From Streptomyces sp. WZ.A104 (lineage in GTDB: Bacteria; Actinomycetota; Actinomycetes; Streptomycetales; Streptomycetaceae), in contig NZ_NWVL01000012.1 in NCBI RefSeq assembly GCF_002382885.1, positions 62,001 to 126,000 on the forward strand: a stretch of DNA of 64,000 nt. The letters are read 5' to 3'. Each line of letters opens with the position of its first letter. The stretch's first letter is position 1. The position numbers were made by a program, and so were the translations under genes. Below the pieces are notes generated by a model, which saw nothing but the letters and a program-made list of their open reading frames with translations, did no database searches and was not told the origin of the DNA. Shown one piece after another: positions 1 through 6,580 of this stretch.

Positions 1-58
1 TCCGCTCTGGCTACCGGTACCTCGGCGAGGTCCAGGCAGCCTGACCTGCCGCTCCAAC

Positions 59-108
59 ACTGGTCAACGCCTTTATCGGTAAAGCACTTGACTGGTCAAG
101 GCGTTGAC
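59..108. repeat. Interleaved direct and inverted repeats before the first gene
   Basis: ACTGGTCAA occurs at 59-67 and 91-99. GTCAACGCC (63-71) is the exact reverse complement of GGCGTTGAC (100-108). TTGACTGG occurs at 88-95 and again at 104-111. The arrangement lies directly upstream of a gene with a helix-turn-helix-like C-terminus, so an autoregulatory operator is possible. That is inference from position only. Confidence 0.45.
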
Positions 109-123
109 TGGCATCCTGGCGGC

Positions 124-567
124 ATGGCAGAACACGAAGCTCTCATCTTCGAGTACACGATCGTCGGCCCCGACCTCCAGCTCATCGACGGCCGGGAGAT
201 CGCCGCCGGCATCGCCGCGGACTGGACGGGGACCGCTCACGACCTCGCCCGCGAGATCCTCAAGCGCTGGCGAACCGACCCCCCGGCCGAGCACGCTGAG
301 GAACACGTCATGGCGGTGGAGGTGACCGGCACGAACGGTACCTACGCCGCAGTCGACGACCCCACGCCAGTCGAGCCTTCCGTGCACGCTCTCGAAGTGG
401 CCATTGAGGCGAAACTCATCGCTGACCACGTGGCGGAACAGGCCGGCAAGGATCTGGCGGAGGCAATGCGCAACGCACACCGGGCAGGTCTGTCGAAGAA
501 TCGCGTCGCCGATAAGGCGGGCCGCGTCATGTCCCGCCCGACAGCACTCAAGGCGCTGAAGGGGTGA
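124..567 (+). CDS. Hypothetical protein with helix-turn-helix-like C-terminus
   Basis: This is a 147-residue protein of no recognised family. The first two thirds are acidic (start MAEHEALIFEYTIVGPD) and give no motif. The last ~35 residues are basic and contain RAGLSKNRVADKAG followed by RPTALKAL, a spacing that resembles the two helices of a sigma-region-4 or Xre-like DNA-binding fold. ATG 124 was chosen; an in-frame TTG at 88 would add 12 residues and lies inside the upstream repeats. The Shine-Dalgarno (SD) sequence is weak (GGCGG). The next 1.25 kb downstream is non-coding. It may be a regulator of the element, but that is inference. Confidence 0.6.
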   Translation: MAEHEALIFEYTIVGPDLQLIDGREIAAGIAADWTGTAHDLAREILKRWRTDPPAEHAEEHVMAVEVTGTNGTYAAVDDPTPVEPSVHALEVAIEAKLIADHVAEQAGKDLAEAMRNAHRAGLSKNRVADKAGRVMSRPTALKALKG

Positions 568-836
568 CGAAGAGAGGCTGAAGGCCCGCTTTCTGCACGC
601 GTCGCAGCCCCGTTTGCCCCGGTGGCAGGCGGGGCTGCGACCACTGGTCGACCCCGGAACCGTGGCAGAATCCGAGCTGCTAAGACGTGGCGGTCCGGCT
701 CTTCGCCTCCAGGGGGTCACCCCCCACCCCCCAGAGGGAACCGCGTACGCGCGCGGCGCGCGGAGCCAAGGAACGCGCGCACATCGCGCACTGAATCCCT
801 AGGAACCGGCCCTGACCTGCGAATACGCCAACGGGA

Positions 837-849
837 TTGCAATAGTTGA
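837..849 (+). promoter_or_regulatory. TTGYAAKAGTTGA motif, copy 1
   Basis: The sequence TTGCAATAGTTGA opens repeat unit 1. No standard-length -10 box follows; TAATGT at 861-866 is only nine bases from the TTGATT at 846-851. Confidence 0.5.
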
Positions 850-940
850 TTCTCTTGGGGTAATGTTCTTCCTGTCGCCGCAACGGGACGCCAGCCGCGA
901 GGCAGGTGGAGCAGAGCGACGGCACGCCACTCGAAGCGAT

Positions 941-986
941 TGCAAGAGTTGCGAAACACGATTCCGATCCGCTAAGATCGGAATCA
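941..986 (+). promoter_or_regulatory. Motif copy 2, promoter TTGCGA-18-TAAGAT and overlapping palindrome
   Basis: TTGCAAGAGTTGC (941-953) overlaps a -35 box TTGCGA (950-955). Eighteen bases later lies a -10 box TAAGAT (974-979). A perfect 10-bp inverted repeat, GATTCCGATC (961-970) and GATCGGAATC (977-986), spans the spacer and the -10 box, which fits an operator for a dimeric repressor. Confidence 0.6.
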
Positions 987-1070
987 CCGCCGAACGGAAC
1001 ACCCGGGCAGCGGTCAGGACAAAGGGATTGCCTGGCCGACCGGCTTTCAGGGCGGATCGCAGCGAAGCAT

Positions 1071-1109
1071 TTGATAGAGTTGCGAAAGATGACCGAGGCC
1101 CGCTAGGGT
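1071..1109 (+). promoter_or_regulatory. Motif copy 3 and promoter TTGCGA-18-TAGGGT
   Basis: TTGATAGAGTTGC (1071-1083) overlaps a -35 box TTGCGA (1080-1085). TAGGGT (1104-1109) follows after 18 bases. The layout equals unit 2, but the palindrome has decayed to CCGA and TCGG. Confidence 0.6.
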
Positions 1110-1507
1110 CGGAGTCACCGCCAAGCGGGAGACCGCGAGGCACCAACACTTCCCCGGCCGATCGGCTTACATGCCGCGACTGGGCAGCGAAACCACCGTC
1201 CCGTTACCGCCGTGAGGCAGGCAGCGGGGGTGAAGGATGGGCGACCACGGCCCTGAAGCTGGAGCGAGCGTAGGTAGGGCATCCTGCTGTCTGATGTGAG
1301 CGAAGGTGGATGGCGACGAGAACCCCGTCGGGTACAGCCACCCAGGTGAAAGGAACGTTGCCCGTACCGGTCTATCCAGCCGGTAGCGGTCGGGCGCCGC
1401 ATCCAACTGACGTAACTCGCTGTGCCGGTCCGTGGGATGCCCTGCGGTCTGGTGTCCAGGGGGTCGGAAGGATCGGTAGGCGGGAATGTGACTGCGGTGT
1501 CCAGGGC

Positions 1508-1710
1508 TCACCGTCCATCATCGGACGGCCGGAAACGGGTCGAGAACTTCGGAAGCGAGGTGATCGGAACGGGAACGGCTTCGAAGATGGGCGGTGAGAT
1601 GAGGTACTGAGCGGGCCTCACCCACCAACCGCTCAAGTTGAACATCCGGCCACTGGCCGGAGCCTCCCGGCGCCACAGGGCGTAGGTGCGAAGCCACCGG
1701 GAGGCGCCAT
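1508..1710. other. Cluster of hairpins, possible structured RNA
   Basis: Perfect stems seen by eye are CCGTCC/GGACGG (1511-1516/1523-1528), TGAGCGG/CCGCTCA (1608-1614/1629-1635), CCGGCC/GGCCGG (1646-1651/1655-1660) and GCCTCCCGG/CCGGGAGGC (1662-1670/1697-1705). No T-tract follows the last stem, so it is not an obvious terminator. The density of stems suggests an RNA or an origin; no known RNA family was recognised. Confidence 0.35.
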
Positions 1711-1723
1711 GATCGCGAAACGT

Positions 1724-1736
1724 TTGTAATAGTTGA
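1724..1736 (+). promoter_or_regulatory. TTGYAAKAGTTGA motif, copy 4
   Basis: The sequence TTGTAATAGTTGA is an exact match to copy 5. Its TTGACG (1733-1738) could be a -35 box, but no good -10 box follows at 17-18 bases. The gene starting at 1818 lies 81 bases downstream. Confidence 0.5.
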
Positions 1737-1817
1737 CGCGACGTGATCGAGTCGCTTCACATTCGGTGGAGCGTCACGCCGCCGGGTGACCGCCTGGCAT
1801 CGACGAAGGGGAGAAAC

Positions 1818-2075
1818 ATGAAGACGGGCATGCAGGGCGTATCTCTGGCGAAGGTTCCGAGTGGTTACCAGCCGTCTGTGGAGGAGTGGATCGAGAACCT
1901 GACCAGCCGACTCGAATTGGTCGCCCGGGAGCTCGACGCCGCCCGCGTTGAGCTCGCGGTTCGACGCGAGTCCGAGGACGAGATGGCGCGGGTCGCCCTG
2001 GAGGTTGCGTTGGAGAACGAGGTGCTCCGCCTGGTGGTCGGCGAGCTGGGTGGCGTGCTGGTTCTGGGCGTCTGA
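1818..2075 (+). CDS. Small coiled-coil protein of unknown function
   Basis: This 85-residue protein is mostly one amphipathic helix. From about residue 25, WIENLTSRLELVARELDAA and later ESEDEMARVALEV show heptad-like spacing of Leu, Val and Ala, as in a leucine-rich coiled coil. ATG 1818 was chosen because GGGGAG precedes it by about six bases; a longer in-frame GTG start would run into the promoter region. It is a single-gene unit between motif copies 4 and 5. It could be a dimerising or adaptor protein; no family was recognised. Confidence 0.65.
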   Translation: MKTGMQGVSLAKVPSGYQPSVEEWIENLTSRLELVARELDAARVELAVRRESEDEMARVALEVALENEVLRLVVGELGGVLVLGV

Positions 2076-2087
2076 CCTGCGAGGCGT

Positions 2088-2134
2088 TTGTAATAGTTGA
2101 ACAGTGGTGCTCCGGGTGAGTCCTGGAGCACCAC
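2088..2134 (+). promoter_or_regulatory. Motif copy 5 with adjoining 10-bp palindrome
   Basis: TTGTAATAGTTGA (2088-2100) is followed after three bases by the inverted repeat GTGGTGCTCC (2104-2113) and GGAGCACCAC (2125-2134). Motif followed by palindrome repeats the layout of copy 2. The gene starting at 2152 is 17 bases further on. Confidence 0.55.
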
Positions 2135-2151
2135 CCGATGCGAGGACAGAC

Positions 2152-2943
2152 ATGAACCGGATGCCCGTGCCGACAGAAGCGGCCCTTGCGAAGTACGCCG
2201 CCTGCCTCGACGAGGCGCACCGATCTTGGCCCTCATGGCGCGATGCCTGGAGTGATGGGCCCACACACGTCGAGATGTTCTGGTGGCACCACGATTCCGC
2301 CGGATGGATCGGTGACAAGTCGAACTTCGAGACCGCCCGCGATCTGATTCGCGAGGCCGCTGACGAAGGTTGCTTGGACACCGAGACTTCGGACGAGCAC
2401 GTTTGCGAGCTCGGGCGCGGGTCGAGCGCCTGGGACGTTGGTCAGCTCTTCGTGCAGGTCTACGAGGGTGGCTGCGATGACGACTGCCCCGGCACGCACA
2501 CCGACGAGTGCCCGTCGCACTGCGATGCCTCGGTGGGCATCTGCGAGGGGTACGAGTGCGAGGGCGACTGCCACGGCACCCGCACCTACACCGCAGCCTT
2601 CCGCACGGCCGTCGCCCTGGCCGAGTACATCGAGCATGAGCACCCGTTCCTCAACGAGGACGACTACTACGAACAGCGCCGCGAGGAGTTCGAGAAGAAC
2701 CTCGCCGAGGTGCTCCAGGACATCAAGCTCCACTACCCCTACGACTCCGAGGCCGACCACCAGAGCACCGTCGAGCACGCCTCCGAGCGGCTCTGGGACC
2801 TCTCGGACTACGAGCCTGACGGTTATGCGGACTGGGACGACGCCCGAGAGGCGTACGACTACGGCCGCACCGAGCACTTTTTGAACCTTGGGCGCGAGTT
2901 CATGCGCAACGAGATCCCCGGTCAGCTCGCCCTCATGGCCTGA
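2152..2943 (+). CDS. Acidic Cys-rich hypothetical protein
   Basis: This 263-residue protein is not recognised. A central Cys/His-rich stretch (near residues 108-145) has CPGTH, DECPSHC, GICEGYECEGDC and a following H, which looks like a metal-binding insert. The rest is strongly acidic and aromatic, with many Glu, Asp, Tyr and Trp residues and YDS/YEP/YDY pieces near the C-terminus. ATG 2152 is supported by GAGGACA six bases upstream. It is the first gene of a long rightward run. A DNA-mimic or zinc-binding phage protein is possible; function unknown. Confidence 0.7.
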   Translation: MNRMPVPTEAALAKYAACLDEAHRSWPSWRDAWSDGPTHVEMFWWHHDSAGWIGDKSNFETARDLIREAADEGCLDTETSDEHVCELGRGSSAWDVGQLFVQVYEGGCDDDCPGTHTDECPSHCDASVGICEGYECEGDCHGTRTYTAAFRTAVALAEYIEHEHPFLNEDDYYEQRREEFEKNLAEVLQDIKLHYPYDSEADHQSTVEHASERLWDLSDYEPDGYADWDDAREAYDYGRTEHFLNLGREFMRNEIPGQLALMA

Positions 2944-3022
2944 CCCATCCCCTGATCTGCCGCCCCTCCCTGGCCTTCCCCCTCATAGGGAGGGGCGGCT
3001 TCCCCTGCGATTGCGAGGACAC

Positions 3023-3337
3023 ATGTCTGCCACCGCCCGCCCTTACGAGGTGCGCGTCTGGAACGAGGTCGCCGATCTCCTGGGCCTGTGGGAGGTCGAG
3101 CCGGACGGGCCCGGCTTCCTCGTCACCCACGACCACCGTGAGGAGACCCGCTTCGCCACCGAGGACGAGGCCCTGAGCTTCGCCCGGCTCGGAGCTGAAG
3201 CGCTCGTCGAGACTTCCCGCCGCGACTGCCCCTGCGAGGGCGACCCCGACTGCGGGGTCTGGGAGCCGCACGGCATCTCCGTCCAGGAGGTCGCAGGCGA
3301 GCTCTCCCTGATCACCCCGCCCCTTCTCTGCCTCTAG
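3023..3337 (+). CDS. Hypothetical protein, 104 aa
   Basis: The function is unknown. The N-terminal half (EVRVWNEVADLLGLWEVEPD) is a mixed alpha/beta segment, and the middle has RRDCPCEGDPDCGVWEPHG, a small Cys/His cluster that may bind a metal. GAGGAC precedes ATG 3023 by about six bases. It lies 79 bases after the preceding acidic gene in the same direction and shares its bias to Asp/Glu and Cys. Confidence 0.65.
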   Translation: MSATARPYEVRVWNEVADLLGLWEVEPDGPGFLVTHDHREETRFATEDEALSFARLGAEALVETSRRDCPCEGDPDCGVWEPHGISVQEVAGELSLITPPLLCL

Positions 3338-3364
3338 CCACACAACCCCCTGGAGCAACACACC

Positions 3365-3793
3365 ATGCGTGCCTTCAAGCGCCTCGCCCTCCCATGCCTG
3401 ACTGCGGTGAAGTCTGCGGCGAGTCACATGCCGGCCGTCCTCTCGTGGCTGAGCCGGGCCCTGAATCCGTGGGGTGCACTGCGGATTGAGCGGCAGACCA
3501 CGGCGCTCTACATGGCCCTGGCCACCGATGCGGTGGAGATGGCTGTCGACCGTCTTGGCCAGTACCGCTCTGCGGCCTGCGATCTCGCGGATCTCTTCGA
3601 CGACGGGATGCTGGCCAGCCACATAGCCGACAAGCTGACCTGCTCGGAAGCCGAGTCGCTCGCGGACTTCTTCCGCGCCGTCGACCATCCGCATGTCGCC
3701 GATCTGTGGCTGGAGTGTCACGCCGAGGGTGACGACGACGAGGACGACCTCCACTACCAGGGGGAGCGGTCTGAGCTCGCCCTCGTGGCCTGA
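3365..3793 (+). CDS. Hypothetical protein, 142 aa
   Basis: No family was recognised. The first 40 residues are basic and hydrophobic (MRAFKRLALPCLTAVKSAA) and could be a weak membrane or signal segment, though no clear cleavage site is visible. The rest is helical and ends in an acidic tail (EGDDDEDDLHYQGE). SD support is GGAGCA before ATG 3365. It sits 27 bases after its upstream neighbour and 13 bases before the next gene, so co-transcription is likely. Confidence 0.6.
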   Translation: MRAFKRLALPCLTAVKSAASHMPAVLSWLSRALNPWGALRIERQTTALYMALATDAVEMAVDRLGQYRSAACDLADLFDDGMLASHIADKLTCSEAESLADFFRAVDHPHVADLWLECHAEGDDDEDDLHYQGERSELALVA

Positions 3794-3806
3794 CGGGGGA
3801 TCGGAC

Positions 3807-4127
3807 ATGTCCACATGTGACTTCTGTAGCCTGCCTGGTGCCCGCTGGCTGTACGTCCCGCAGGACCGCGCTCACGTCGCCCTGATGAGCGACGACGGGG
3901 TAGTGACGCCGCTCCCGAACGACGGCCGGTGGCGGGCCTGCGACCTCTGCTCCGACCTCGTCGACACCGACGACATGGCCAGGCTCATCGAGCGCTCCCT
4001 CACCACTCTCCGAGTGCTCGGGGCTCCGGTGCCGGACGGCGGCCAGCTCCTCGAAGACATGGCCATGGTCATGATGGCGAACTTCGCAACCGTACTGGCC
4101 GGGCGCCCCACCAAGGAGCACCTGTGA
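3807..4127 (+). CDS. Putative zinc-ribbon protein, 106 aa
   Basis: Two CxxC knuckles are visible, CDFC near residue 4 and CDLC near residue 47, the usual spacing of a treble-clef or zinc-ribbon fold. The C-terminal half is an amphipathic helix with DDMARLIERSL and a Met-rich stretch. GGGGGATCGG upstream supports ATG 3807. The stop overlaps the next start by one base (TGATG), so translation of the pair is probably coupled. A nucleic-acid-binding accessory role is a guess from the fold. Confidence 0.65.
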   Translation: MSTCDFCSLPGARWLYVPQDRAHVALMSDDGVVTPLPNDGRWRACDLCSDLVDTDDMARLIERSLTTLRVLGAPVPDGGQLLEDMAMVMMANFATVLAGRPTKEHL

Positions 4128-4549
4128 TGGAGCACTCCCCGGCCTGGACGTATGACCTCTATATCTGCGAGTCCGTTGGCGACAAGCCGGAGGAACACGG
4201 CGACTCGTGTACCTCGTGGCGTCACGGCGGCACGTGGCTGGACTACGGATTCCGCGCCGCTTATCGAGAGGCGGCACGCCAGGGCCACGCCTACGTCGAG
4301 ACGACCAGCCCACACAACGGGGCTACGGCCATCGGATTCGAGCACCTCGATGGCGGGGGCCTGTGCGAGCTGTGTGGCCCTACCACCGGCCGACGCGGTC
4401 CGTGGACCCGCACGCCATCCAACCGTCAGTTCCTCTGCGACGTGTGCGGCCGGGAACTCCAGCAGGTATTTGACGACCTGCACAAATCACTTGGCGTCTC
4501 CCGGAGCCGTGACGTGCGGCCTGTCCTCGAAGACGCCGACGAATTCTGA
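4127..4549 (+). CDS. Putative zinc-binding protein, 140 aa
   Basis: The C-terminal half has CELC and, about 25 residues later, CDVC, again a zinc-ribbon arrangement. The N-terminal half contains YICESVGDKPEEHGDSC and several Trp/Tyr residues. The start overlaps the stop of the preceding zinc-ribbon gene (TGATG). The two neighbours may have arisen from one ancestor, but their sequences are too different for me to align by eye. No specific function can be given. Confidence 0.65.
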   Translation: MEHSPAWTYDLYICESVGDKPEEHGDSCTSWRHGGTWLDYGFRAAYREAARQGHAYVETTSPHNGATAIGFEHLDGGGLCELCGPTTGRRGPWTRTPSNRQFLCDVCGRELQQVFDDLHKSLGVSRSRDVRPVLEDADEF

Positions 4550-4557
4550 CCCATGCG

Positions 4558-4604
4558 AAGGCGAAACCTCCGAAAGGAGGTCGGCGGGAGGTGGTTCCTC
4601 CCCC
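4558..4604 (+). promoter_or_regulatory. Double-hairpin element, copy A
   Basis: The sequence begins AAGGCGAAACCTCC and forms CCTCC-GAAA-GGAGG (4567-4580, a GNRA tetraloop), then TCGGC, then GGGAGG-TGGTT-CCTCCC. The same beginning and layout recur at 11004-11048. Each copy starts just after a gene stop and lies 31-41 bases before the next ATG, so it will be in the mRNA leader. Confidence 0.5.
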
Positions 4605-4645
4605 CTGATGATGCCAGCCCGCATCAATTCACTGAGGAGTTTTCC

Positions 4646-4834
4646 ATGAAACAGCTTGTCAACGCGCTCGTCGAGAGCTCCCTTGCCGGGGCATTCGCTG
4701 CCGCCTGTTGGGTCCTGATCGACGTGGACCCGAATCTGTGGCAGTTCACGGCCTCAAGCGTCGCCGCCTTCGTTGCCCTGGAGTCCGTCAGGTCGCTCCG
4801 CCGCCACGTCGAGCGCCGCGCCGTCCAGAGCTGA
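4646..4834 (+). CDS. Small membrane protein, 62 aa
   Basis: Two hydrophobic segments (SLAGAFAAACWVLIDV and WQFTASSVAAFVALESV) are followed by a positively charged tail RSLRRHVERRAVQS. This predicts a two-helix membrane hairpin with both ends in the cytoplasm. GAGGAG lies seven bases before ATG 4646. The double-hairpin element precedes it. Small membrane proteins of this type are common in phages (holin-like or superinfection exclusion), but nothing here proves such a role. Confidence 0.6.
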   Translation: MKQLVNALVESSLAGAFAAACWVLIDVDPNLWQFTASSVAAFVALESVRSLRRHVERRAVQS

Positions 4835-4896
4835 CCCCCTTGCCGCCGGGGCGAGCGACATCACCCCGGCGGCCCCAACCGAACGCGAGGAACAAC

Positions 4897-5442
4897 ATGA
4901 GCACCACTTTGTCCACCGGCATACAGCCAAGCGTGTGGATCGGCTGTCTGGCCTGCTACAACGCCGGCCGCCTGGTGGGCGACTGGTACGACGCCGACAC
5001 CGCCGACCTTGTCACCCCGGAAGACCTGCACGGCCGCGAGACCAACCATGAAGAGCTGTGGGTCATGGACCACGAGGGATTCTGCGGAGTCCTCGAAGGC
5101 GAGTGCTCGCCGTCCGAGGCGGCTGAGCTCGCGGAGGTCCTGGCCGACCTGTCCGAGGACGAGGCCGCGCCGTTCTCGGCCTGGGTCGAGGTGTATGGCG
5201 AGCAGTCCGAACGGGCCCACTGGGTCGAACGGTTCCGTGAGGAGTTCCGCGGATTCCACAAGAACGAAGGGCACTTCGCCCAGGAGTGGGCCGAGGACAC
5301 ATCCCAGCCGGAGGACCAGGCGCGCATGCAGGTCTGGCCGTTCAACGCCATCGATTGGGACTATGCCGCCCAGGAGTTGTTTAGCGGCGGATTCCACTCC
5401 GAGGACGCTCCTGGCGGCGTGTACGTCTTCTGCCCGCGCTAA
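4897..5442 (+). CDS. ardA: ArdA-family antirestriction protein
   Basis: ArdA proteins are acidic DNA mimics that block type I restriction-modification enzymes when an element enters a new host. This 181-residue product has the family hallmarks in order: VWIGCLACYNAGRLVGDWYDA near the N-terminus, EELWVMDHEGF near residue 50, the acidic SPSEAAELAEVLADLSEDE helix, and a C-terminal EEFRGF...FAQEWAED block. Length and charge fit the family. GCGAGGAA precedes ATG 4897. With the methyltransferase at 8333-9646 it gives the element two separate ways past host restriction. Confidence 0.85.
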   Translation: MSTTLSTGIQPSVWIGCLACYNAGRLVGDWYDADTADLVTPEDLHGRETNHEELWVMDHEGFCGVLEGECSPSEAAELAEVLADLSEDEAAPFSAWVEVYGEQSERAHWVERFREEFRGFHKNEGHFAQEWAEDTSQPEDQARMQVWPFNAIDWDYAAQELFSGGFHSEDAPGGVYVFCPR

Positions 5443-5464
5443 CACCCTAGCAAGAAGAGTGACC

Positions 5465-6214
5465 ATGAATTCCCAGACACACGACAAGACACTTGCCAAG
5501 ATCCGCGCCATCCTTGCGAAAGCCGAGGACCCGGCCGCATCCCCCGAAGAAGCACAAGCGTACTTCGCCAAGGCCGCCGACCTGATGTCCAAGTACGGCA
5601 TCGAGCGGGCCATGCTCGCCGAGAAGGCACCCGAGACCGACAAGCCTGCACAGCGCGTGCTCTACATCAAGGGGACCTACCTTCTCGACCGTACGTTCCT
5701 GCTCGGCTCCATCGTCAAGGCCCTCGGGGGGCAGAGTATCCGTTGGCGGGTCTACGACCGCGAGTCGGGCAAGTACGTCCAGAAGTTCAAGATGTACGGC
5801 TACGAGTCGATGCTCGAACGCGCCGAGATGCTCTACACCTCCCTCCTGCTCCAGGCGTTCAACGGGATGAAGCAGGGGCGGCCTCAGCCTGGAGAGTCGA
5901 CCACCAGTTACCGCAAGGCGTGGCTGACGGGCTTCCGCTACGCGGTCAAGAAGCGCCTTGAGCGGGCCGAACAGGTGGCCGTCGAGGAAGCGGACCTCAC
6001 TCTCCCCGGCGGCTCGGCATCTACCGCGCTGGTCCTTGCTCAGCGCGAGGACACAATCCGGGCGATCTTCACCGCCCAGCACCCCAAGGTCCGCCCCGCC
6101 GCCAAGCGCAACCTTCGCGGAAGCGGCTGGCGGGACGGCGACTTGGCCGGCCAGCGTGCGGACCTCGGCTCGAAGCGCCTGAACGACGCGCGCAAGTCCG
6201 CGCTCGCGTCGTAG
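5465..6214 (+). CDS. DUF2786-domain protein
   Basis: The N-terminal ~40 residues (KTLAKIRAILAKAED then EEAQAYFAKAADLMSKYGIE) are the DUF2786 signature found in many actinophage and plasmid proteins. The remainder, 249 residues in all, matches the usual partner domain: a stretch on tyrosine-rich repeats of lost enzymatic meaning (YMYGYESMLERAEMLYTSLL-like) and FRYAVKKRLERAE. The biochemical role is not known. The start ATG 5465 has a weak SD (AAGAAGAG). It lies 22 bases after ardA, so both are probably on one mRNA. Confidence 0.8.
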   Translation: MNSQTHDKTLAKIRAILAKAEDPAASPEEAQAYFAKAADLMSKYGIERAMLAEKAPETDKPAQRVLYIKGTYLLDRTFLLGSIVKALGGQSIRWRVYDRESGKYVQKFKMYGYESMLERAEMLYTSLLLQAFNGMKQGRPQPGESTTSYRKAWLTGFRYAVKKRLERAEQVAVEEADLTLPGGSASTALVLAQREDTIRAIFTAQHPKVRPAAKRNLRGSGWRDGDLAGQRADLGSKRLNDARKSALAS

Positions 6215-6226
6215 CCGCGCCGCCCG

Positions 6227-6580
6227 GTGAACACCGAACTGTGCGTCGAGTGCGGCCACGTGCCCGAGCTGCTCGACGAAGACCTGACCTGCGGCCCGTG
6301 CCGTATCCGAATCCACCTGGGAGTACCCGTGCCCGAACCGATGAAGCCGTGGACCGTAGCGGCCCTGCACGACGAAGACAGTCAGGAGCTCTTGATCGCC
6401 GGGATCTTCCCGGGCCACCACGGCGAACAGAGCAGCAGCTTCTACTCGACGCACAACCTGTACCGCTTCACGCGGCTCGTCGAGGCGCCCACGGCTGATG
6501 ACGCAGAGGCATTGGTGGAGAAGCAGTTCACTGCGGCCCTCGTCGAAATGAGCCGCGAGGCTGACGAGGTGGCGGCGTGA
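6227..6580 (+). CDS. Hypothetical protein with N-terminal zinc ribbon
   Basis: The first 25 residues carry CVECG and CGPCR, a compact zinc knuckle. Residues 40-117 form an alpha/beta domain with no known family. The proposed start is GTG 6227, 12 bases after the DUF2786 stop and without a clear SD. A later start would delete the zinc ribbon, so the upstream GTG is favoured. The stop overlaps the next start (GTGA), which implies coupled translation. Confidence 0.6.
   Translation: MNTELCVECGHVPELLDEDLTCGPCRIRIHLGVPVPEPMKPWTVAALHDEDSQELLIAGIFPGHHGEQSSSFYSTHNLYRFTRLVEAPTADDAEALVEKQFTAALVEMSREADEVAA

Larger units (their letters stand above)
834..1191 (+). repeat. Three imperfect tandem units, each starting with the TTGYAAKAGTTGA motif
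   Basis: The units run roughly 834-936, 937-1066 and 1067-1191. Each begins with the 13-base motif and continues to a similar block: GTCGCCGCAACGGGACGCC in unit 1, ATCACCGCCGAACGGAACACC in unit 2 and GTCACCGCCAAGCGGGAGACC in unit 3. Units 2 and 3 end with GCAGCGAA, while unit 1 ends only with CTCGAA. Similar translated segments of units 2 and 3 fall in different reading frames, so selection appears to act on DNA or RNA rather than protein. Confidence 0.65.
568..1817. other. 1.25 kb non-coding control region of the element
   Basis: No reading frame here has a plausible start, ribosome site or protein-like composition. The region contains three degenerate tandem units (834-1191), four of the seven TTGYAAKAGTTGA motifs, two sigma-70-like promoters, and a distal part (1192-1710) with several perfect hairpins. 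Candidate roles are a replication origin, a multi-promoter switch, or a structured RNA locus. Nothing here matches a tRNA. Confidence 0.6.

Noticed and set aside
834..1191. CRISPR array
   Set aside because: There are only three long, degenerate units without constant short repeats or spacers, and no cas genes are present.
863..1273. 136-codon plus-strand frame over the triplicated unit
   Set aside because: It has an Arg/Gly/Ser-rich shadow composition, no SD, and the repeats it covers are not kept in one frame.
1697..1710. Rho-independent terminator at the last hairpin of the control region
   Set aside because: No T-rich tract follows and the hairpin lies just upstream of a promoter-like motif, so a structural role is as likely.
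568..1817. tRNA or tmRNA gene in the element control region
   Set aside because: No T-loop (GGTTCGAATCC-like) with matching acceptor stem was found on either strand.
1518..2381. Long minus-strand reading frame (287 codons) across the element control region
   Set aside because: It runs antisense to two well-supported plus-strand genes and through motif copies 4 and 5, has no SD, and its composition (Arg, Ser, His) is a GC-skew artefact.
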